Shown here: in pieces, positions 6,517-9,442 of the stretch | Layout: every line of letters starts with the position of its first letter | Position numbering within the stretch: the first letter of the stretch is position 1 | DNA from: Actinosomnolentus pattersoniae (SeqCode) | GTDB taxonomy: Bacteria; Actinomycetota; UBA4738 | DNA length: 9,442 nucleotides | NCBI GenBank assembly: GCA_013817655.1 | Contig: JACDCJ010000063.1 | Coordinates: 1-9,442 of the forward strand | Reading direction: 5' to 3' | Position numbers and translations under genes: made by a program | Notes under the pieces: model-generated | Database searches by the model: none | Told to the model about the DNA's origin: nothing | What the model saw: only the letters and a program-made list of their open reading frames with translations

Positions 6517-7115
6517 GAAGCGCCTCCCTCGGAGGTGCGGGCAACCACGCGTGCGTGCTCCGCCTCGAGTCTCCGAAGCTTGATAAGGGCGGCGCGGAGG
6601 CGCGTCTTAACGGTCCCCAGCGGGATTCCGTCCGCTTCCGCGATCTCACGCGCCGTCCAGCCGGAGAAGTACGCCTTGGACAGGAGCTGCCGCTCGGTCT
6701 GAGACAGCAGCGCGAGCGCTCGCTCAGCGGTGTCGCGTTCGATCAGGGCGTCCTCCTCGTCGGCGAGCGCGGGCTCCGGAATCTCCTCCAGCATGAGCAC
6801 GGCCGGCCGGCCGGTCCCCCGGTCGTGGCGCAGACGGTCTACGGCCATGTTGTGAGCGATGGTCATGAGCCACGTGGACAGCCGCCCGCGCGCCGGATCG
6901 TACCGGCTTCCCTTTCGCCAGGCCGTGAGGAAGACGTCCTGCGTCAGCTCTTCGGCCGCCTCCCGGCTGCCCAGGAGGCGCAGCCCAAGTGAGTAGATCG
7001 GACGACCGAAACGAGCATAGAGTGCGCGCACCGCGTCTTCGTCTCCCGCGACCATCTGCGACATCAGCTTCTGCTCCACCTCGGGCGACAGCGGCCCATC
7101 ACGACCCGAGGTCAT
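6513..7115 (-). CDS. ECF-type RNA polymerase sigma factor
   Basis: The 200-residue product has both sigma regions of an extracytoplasmic-function sigma factor. Region 2 runs from ALYARFGRPIYSLGLRLLGS (residues 31-50) through EELTQDVFLTAWRKGSRYD and STWLMTIAHNMAVDRLR (-10 recognition and core binding). Region 4 covers about residues 134-183, with the helix-turn-helix WTAREIAEADGIPLGTVKTR contacting the -35 element. The linker is acidic (EIPEPALADEED). The start is ATG 7115-7113, which has a strong GGGAGG ribosome site 4 bases upstream. An in-frame GTG at 7175 would add 20 Ser/Gly/Pro-rich residues without a ribosome site and is less likely. The gene overlaps the anti-sigma gene. Its sequence is closest in style to SigK-like ECF factors paired with RskA, but I do not assign a subgroup. 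ECF factors usually activate their own promoter, which should lie in 7116-7271. Confidence 0.93.
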   Translation of the reverse strand: MTSGRDGPLSPEVEQKLMSQMVAGDEDAVRALYARFGRPIYSLGLRLLGSREAAEELTQDVFLTAWRKGSRYDPARGRLSTWLMTIAHNMAVDRLRHDRGTGRPAVLMLEEIPEPALADEEDALIERDTAERALALLSQTERQLLSKAYFSGWTAREIAEADGIPLGTVKTRLRAALIKLRRLEAEHARVVARTSEGGAS

Positions 7116-7119
7116 GTGA

Positions 7120-7125
7120 CCTCCC
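7120..7125 (-). promoter_or_regulatory. Shine-Dalgarno sequence fixing the sigma factor start
   Basis: On the minus strand GGGAGG sits 4 bases before ATG 7115. This favours the 200-residue form over the upstream GTG at 7175, which has no comparable site. Confidence 0.7.
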
Positions 7126-7210
7126 ACAGGTATACGAGACCCCGGCGCCCCGGAGTTTGTCGACGTTTCATCCACTGTCCGATGTCATGCTCCGTTCACT
7201 CATTATCCGC

Positions 7211-7259
7211 CCCCATCGAGCTCCTGCTCGGGGCCGCCCATTCCTTGCTTCGCTCGGGG
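7211..7259. repeat. Repeated GCTCGGGG half-sites, inverted and direct, between the divergent operons
   Basis: CGAGC (7217-7221) and GCTCG (7226-7230) form a hairpin or inverted repeat around a 4-base centre. Flanking CCC (7212-7214) and GGG (7231-7233) extend it across a 2-base bulge. GCTCGGGG recurs as a direct copy at 7252-7259, 26 bases from the first at 7226-7233. The cluster lies in the 156-base gap between the sigma and NfeD start regions, where regulator binding would be expected. No T-run follows, so it is not a typical terminator. Confidence 0.3.
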
Positions 7260-7271
7260 GTGGGATGATCT

Positions 7272-8651
7272 GTGGAGGTGAACGGGAAGCTCTGGAGGGC
7301 GTTGATCCTTTCGGCCCTGCCGATCCTCGGCATGGCGGCGGGCGGCGTCTCCTCCGCCCAGGAACCAGGCGGCGGCGCCATCGTGCTCCTGTCTCTGGAC
7401 GGCGTCGTCGACCCGTTCGTCGCCTCGTACGTGCAGAGCGGGATCGAGACAGCGTCCGACGAGGGGGCTGTCGCGGTCCTGGTCACCATCGACACGCCGG
7501 GTGGCCTCGATTCCGCGATGCGAACGATCGTCCAGAGCGTCCTCAACGCCGACGTCCCGGTGATCTGCTTCGTTGCTCCCGAGGGAGCGCGGGCCGCATC
7601 CGCCGGCACGTTCATCCTGCTCTCCTGCCCCGTGGCGGCCATGGCGCCGGGAACCAACGTCGGCGCGGCCCACCCCGTGGGTGTGTCCGGAGCCATCGAG
7701 CTCGAGAAGGCCGAGAACGACGCGGCCGCATACATCCGCTCGATCGCAGAACGCAGAGGACGCGACGCCGATTGGGCCGAACGCGCCGTGCGGGAGTCGG
7801 TCAGCGTCACCGCTGAGGAGGCCCTGGACCTCTCGATAATCGACCTCGTCGCGAACGACGTTGCGTCCCTGCTTCGCGACCTGGACGGCACGACGGTGGA
7901 ACTCGCCGGCGGGGCTCGGACAGAGCTACGAACGACCGGCCTGACCGTCCAGGAACGAGACATGGGCCTCGGCGTCTCACTGCTGCACACGGTCCTCGAC
8001 CCGAACCTCGCGTTCATCTTCTTCTACCTGGGCATCGCCCTCGTCGCCATCGAGTTCTTCGTTCCCGGCGGGGTCCTCGGGGTCCTGGGGGGCATCATGC
8101 TGATCCTGGCGGTGATGGCGCTCGGGATGCTCCCCGTGGAACTCCTCGGCCTGATCCTGCTCGTCGCCTCCGTGGCCTTCTTCCTGCTGGAGCTCAAGCT
8201 CCCCGGCACGGGGATAGCCACCGGCGCTGGCCTCGTCACCCTCGTGCTCGGCGGGTTGTTCCTCTTCGATCCGTCGGTCCCGACGGCGCGAGTGTCTCCA
8301 TGGGTCATCGCTCCCGTGGCCGCCTTCGCGGCGATCTTCTTCCTGGTCGTCGTGCGCGCGGCCATCCGCATGCGGGGGGCCCGAACGGTGTCAGGGACAT
8401 CCACCGTGGTGGGCGCGGAAGGGACGGCGGTCACCGCGCTCGATCCGACCGGCGTGGTACTCGTTGCTGCAGAGGAATGGACCGCCACATCGGACGCGGG
8501 ACCACTCGAGCGGGACCGGCGGATCCGCGTCACAAGGGTGGACGGCCTTCGGGTACGCGTGGTGCCCGCCGACCGGCCGGTGGACGTGGCCGCTCCAGGC
8601 ACGACCGAAGCTCCGATGGTTTCGAGCGCTCCCGAAGGAGGGACCGAATGA
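7272..8651 (+). CDS. nfeD: NfeD family membrane-bound serine protease (ClpP-like domain plus OB domain)
   Basis: This is a full-length, 459-residue NfeD. A signal peptide (about residues 5-29, hydrophobic LWRALILSALPILGMAAGG, cleavage likely after SSA) precedes a ClpP/crotonase-like protease domain (about 35-205). The nucleophile is Ser110 in ARAASAGTF, with MAPGTNVGAAHP following. By position, Lys146 in LEKAEND is the best candidate for the base of the Ser-Lys dyad known from the Pyrococcus homologue. About five membrane helices follow (roughly 246-263, 268-286, 290-306, 316-332, 344-362), then the soluble OB-fold domain (about 373-435) and a Pro/Thr-rich tail. The start may be GTG 7272 or GTG 7278, with no good ribosome site for either; the second has a -10-like GATGAT 8 bases upstream. 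Its stop overlaps the slipin start. Known homologues cut the C-terminus of their partner stomatin-like protein. Confidence 0.93.
   Translation: MEVNGKLWRALILSALPILGMAAGGVSSAQEPGGGAIVLLSLDGVVDPFVASYVQSGIETASDEGAVAVLVTIDTPGGLDSAMRTIVQSVLNADVPVICFVAPEGARAASAGTFILLSCPVAAMAPGTNVGAAHPVGVSGAIELEKAENDAAAYIRSIAERRGRDADWAERAVRESVSVTAEEALDLSIIDLVANDVASLLRDLDGTTVELAGGARTELRTTGLTVQERDMGLGVSLLHTVLDPNLAFIFFYLGIALVAIEFFVPGGVLGVLGGIMLILAVMALGMLPVELLGLILLVASVAFFLLELKLPGTGIATGAGLVTLVLGGLFLFDPSVPTARVSPWVIAPVAAFAAIFFLVVVRAAIRMRGARTVSGTSTVVGAEGTAVTALDPTGVVLVAAEEWTATSDAGPLERDRRIRVTRVDGLRVRVVPADRPVDVAAPGTTEAPMVSSAPEGGTE
8635..8641 (+). promoter_or_regulatory. Shine-Dalgarno sequence for the slipin gene inside the nfeD 3' end
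   Basis: AAGGAGG lies 6 bases before ATG 8648 and within the last codons of nfeD. It supports the ATGA overlap start and efficient re-initiation of the downstream partner. Confidence 0.75.
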
Positions 8652-9442
8652 GTCAGGGTGTACTGATCGCGCTTGGCGTGGCCCTCGTGCTGCTCATCTT
8701 CTTCCTCGCGCAGGCGATCAAGATCGTGCGCGAGTACAACCGGTTGGTGGTGTTCCGGCTGGGGAAGTACCTGGCCACGAAGGGACCCGGCATAGTTCTG
8801 CTGATCCCTCTCGTGGACCGGGCGGTGACGGTGGACCTGCGGGAGCTGTACCTCGAGATTCCCCGCCAGGACTCCATCACGAAGGACAACGCGCCGATCG
8901 CCCTCGACTTCCTGATCTTCTACAAGGTCGTCGATCCGGGAATGACGGTGGTGAAGGTGGGGAACTTCGCCGGCGCGGCGCAGAACGTGGCCGCGACGAC
9001 GCTGCGCGCCGTCATCGGGGACATCTCGCTGGACGACGTGCTCGCCAAGCGCGACGAGATCAACCAGATCCTGCGGGCGAAGCTGGACCAGGTCACGGAG
9101 CGGTGGGGCGTCAAGGTAACGAACGTCGAGATCCGCGAGATCATCCCTCCTCCGGGAGTGCTGGAGGCCATGACGCGCCAGATGTCGGCGGAGCGGACTC
9201 GGCGCTCGGTCGTGACCGAGGCGGAGGGCGCGAAGGCGGCCTCCGTCACGGTGGCCGAGGGGAACAAGCAGGCTGCCATCCTCAATGCCGAAGGCAACCG
9301 CCAGGCGGCCATCCTCAACGCGGAGGGCAACCGCCAGGCGGCCATCCTCAACGCCGAAGGCTTCTCGATGGCTCTACAGCGAATCTTCGAGGTCGCGCAG
9401 ACGCTCGACGCGAACACGATGAGCCTGCAGTACCTGGAGGCG
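8648..9442 (+). CDS. Slipin / stomatin-like SPFH-domain membrane protein (C-terminus beyond the window)
   Basis: The first 265 codons of an SPFH-family slipin are open to the window edge. A membrane-inserting hydrophobic stretch (about residues 4-24) precedes the SPFH domain, with REYNRLVVFRLGKY (28-41), GPGIVLLIPLVDR (46-58), VDLRELYLEIPRQ (62-74) and ALDFLIFYKVVDP (85-97). The conserved VKVTNVEIREIIPPP and MTRQMSAERTRR segments (155-186) follow, leading into an Ala/Glu-rich coiled coil. The coiled coil contains three consecutive 11-residue repeats, EGN(K/R)QAAILNA (204-236). Slipins form ring-like oligomers in membrane microdomains, and in bacteria and archaea they are often encoded next to NfeD, which can cleave their C-terminal region. 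The ATG overlaps the nfeD stop by 4 bases (ATGA), showing tight coupling. The C-terminal hydrophobic region that NfeD would be expected to cut is not visible here. Confidence 0.94.
   Translation, partial: MSQGVLIALGVALVLLIFFLAQAIKIVREYNRLVVFRLGKYLATKGPGIVLLIPLVDRAVTVDLRELYLEIPRQDSITKDNAPIALDFLIFYKVVDPGMTVVKVGNFAGAAQNVAATTLRAVIGDISLDDVLAKRDEINQILRAKLDQVTERWGVKVTNVEIREIIPPPGVLEAMTRQMSAERTRRSVVTEAEGAKAASVTVAEGNKQAAILNAEGNRQAAILNAEGNRQAAILNAEGFSMALQRIFEVAQTLDANTMSLQYLEA
9257..9355 (+). repeat. Three tandem 33-bp repeats coding for EGN(K/R)QAAILNA in the slipin
   Basis: Units lie at 9257-9289, 9290-9322 and 9323-9355, in frame; the first six bases of a fourth unit follow (GAAGGC, codons E-G). Units 2 and 3 match at 31 of 33 bases, differing only at the third and last positions. 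Unit 1 is more diverged and encodes Lys instead of Arg at the fourth residue. This pattern indicates recent duplication of a coiled-coil unit that leaves the frame intact. Confidence 0.9.

Noticed and set aside
7116..7175. Sigma factor start at GTG 7175
   Set aside because: No ribosome site, low-complexity extra residues, and a strong GGGAGG site for ATG 7115; it cannot be fully excluded.
7140..7200. SigK-like promoter toward nfeD (CATCC near 7169-7173, then CCGTTC about 18 bases on)
   Set aside because: Only a partial match to the published SigK motif, with off spacing; not strong enough to annotate.

Overview
The window is a dense, high-GC bacterial segment with ten genes that can be supported on both strands and almost no non-coding DNA (the longest gene-free gap is about 160 bases). 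The gene content suggests an uncultured or environmental member of the Actinomycetota: a class II (GlpX) fructose-1,6-bisphosphatase, a luciferase-like (F420/FMN-type) oxidoreductase, an ECF sigma factor paired with a RskA-like membrane anti-sigma factor, frequent GTG starts and apparent leaderless promoters. That placement is an inference; there is no rRNA or other phylogenetic marker here. I see no mobile element, tRNA, rRNA, CRISPR array or origin.

Layout. Positions 1-192 (minus) hold the start of a PHP-domain phosphoesterase, divergent from a gpsA-glpX pair (263-2315, plus) whose reading frames overlap by 8 bases. Convergent with glpX is a minus-strand pair: a luciferase-like monooxygenase (3585-2578) followed 17 bases later by a small stand-alone HARE-HTH winged-helix protein (2560-2330). 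Divergent from this pair is an esterase-family alpha/beta hydrolase (3661-4686, plus); the 75-base gap between them carries a 14-bp perfect palindrome.

The right half is an envelope-stress or membrane-proteolysis neighbourhood. On the minus strand, an ECF sigma factor (7115-6513), a zinc-finger transmembrane anti-sigma factor (6516-5779, overlapping by 4 bases) and a trypsin-like protease with a PDZ domain but no visible export signal (5730-4696) form a likely operon. Divergent from it, on the plus strand, are a full-length NfeD membrane serine protease (from 7272 or 7278) and an SPFH/slipin protein (8648 to the window edge), overlapping by 4 bases; the slipin contains three tandem 33-bp repeats.

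How they may work together. gpsA and glpX link central carbon flux (dihydroxyacetone phosphate to glycerol-3-phosphate for lipids, and gluconeogenesis). NfeD and slipin are an established partner pair. The most interesting possibility is that the sigma/anti-sigma/protease operon and the divergent NfeD/slipin operon form one membrane-quality-control regulon, but only gene order supports this. No wholly unknown system is evident.
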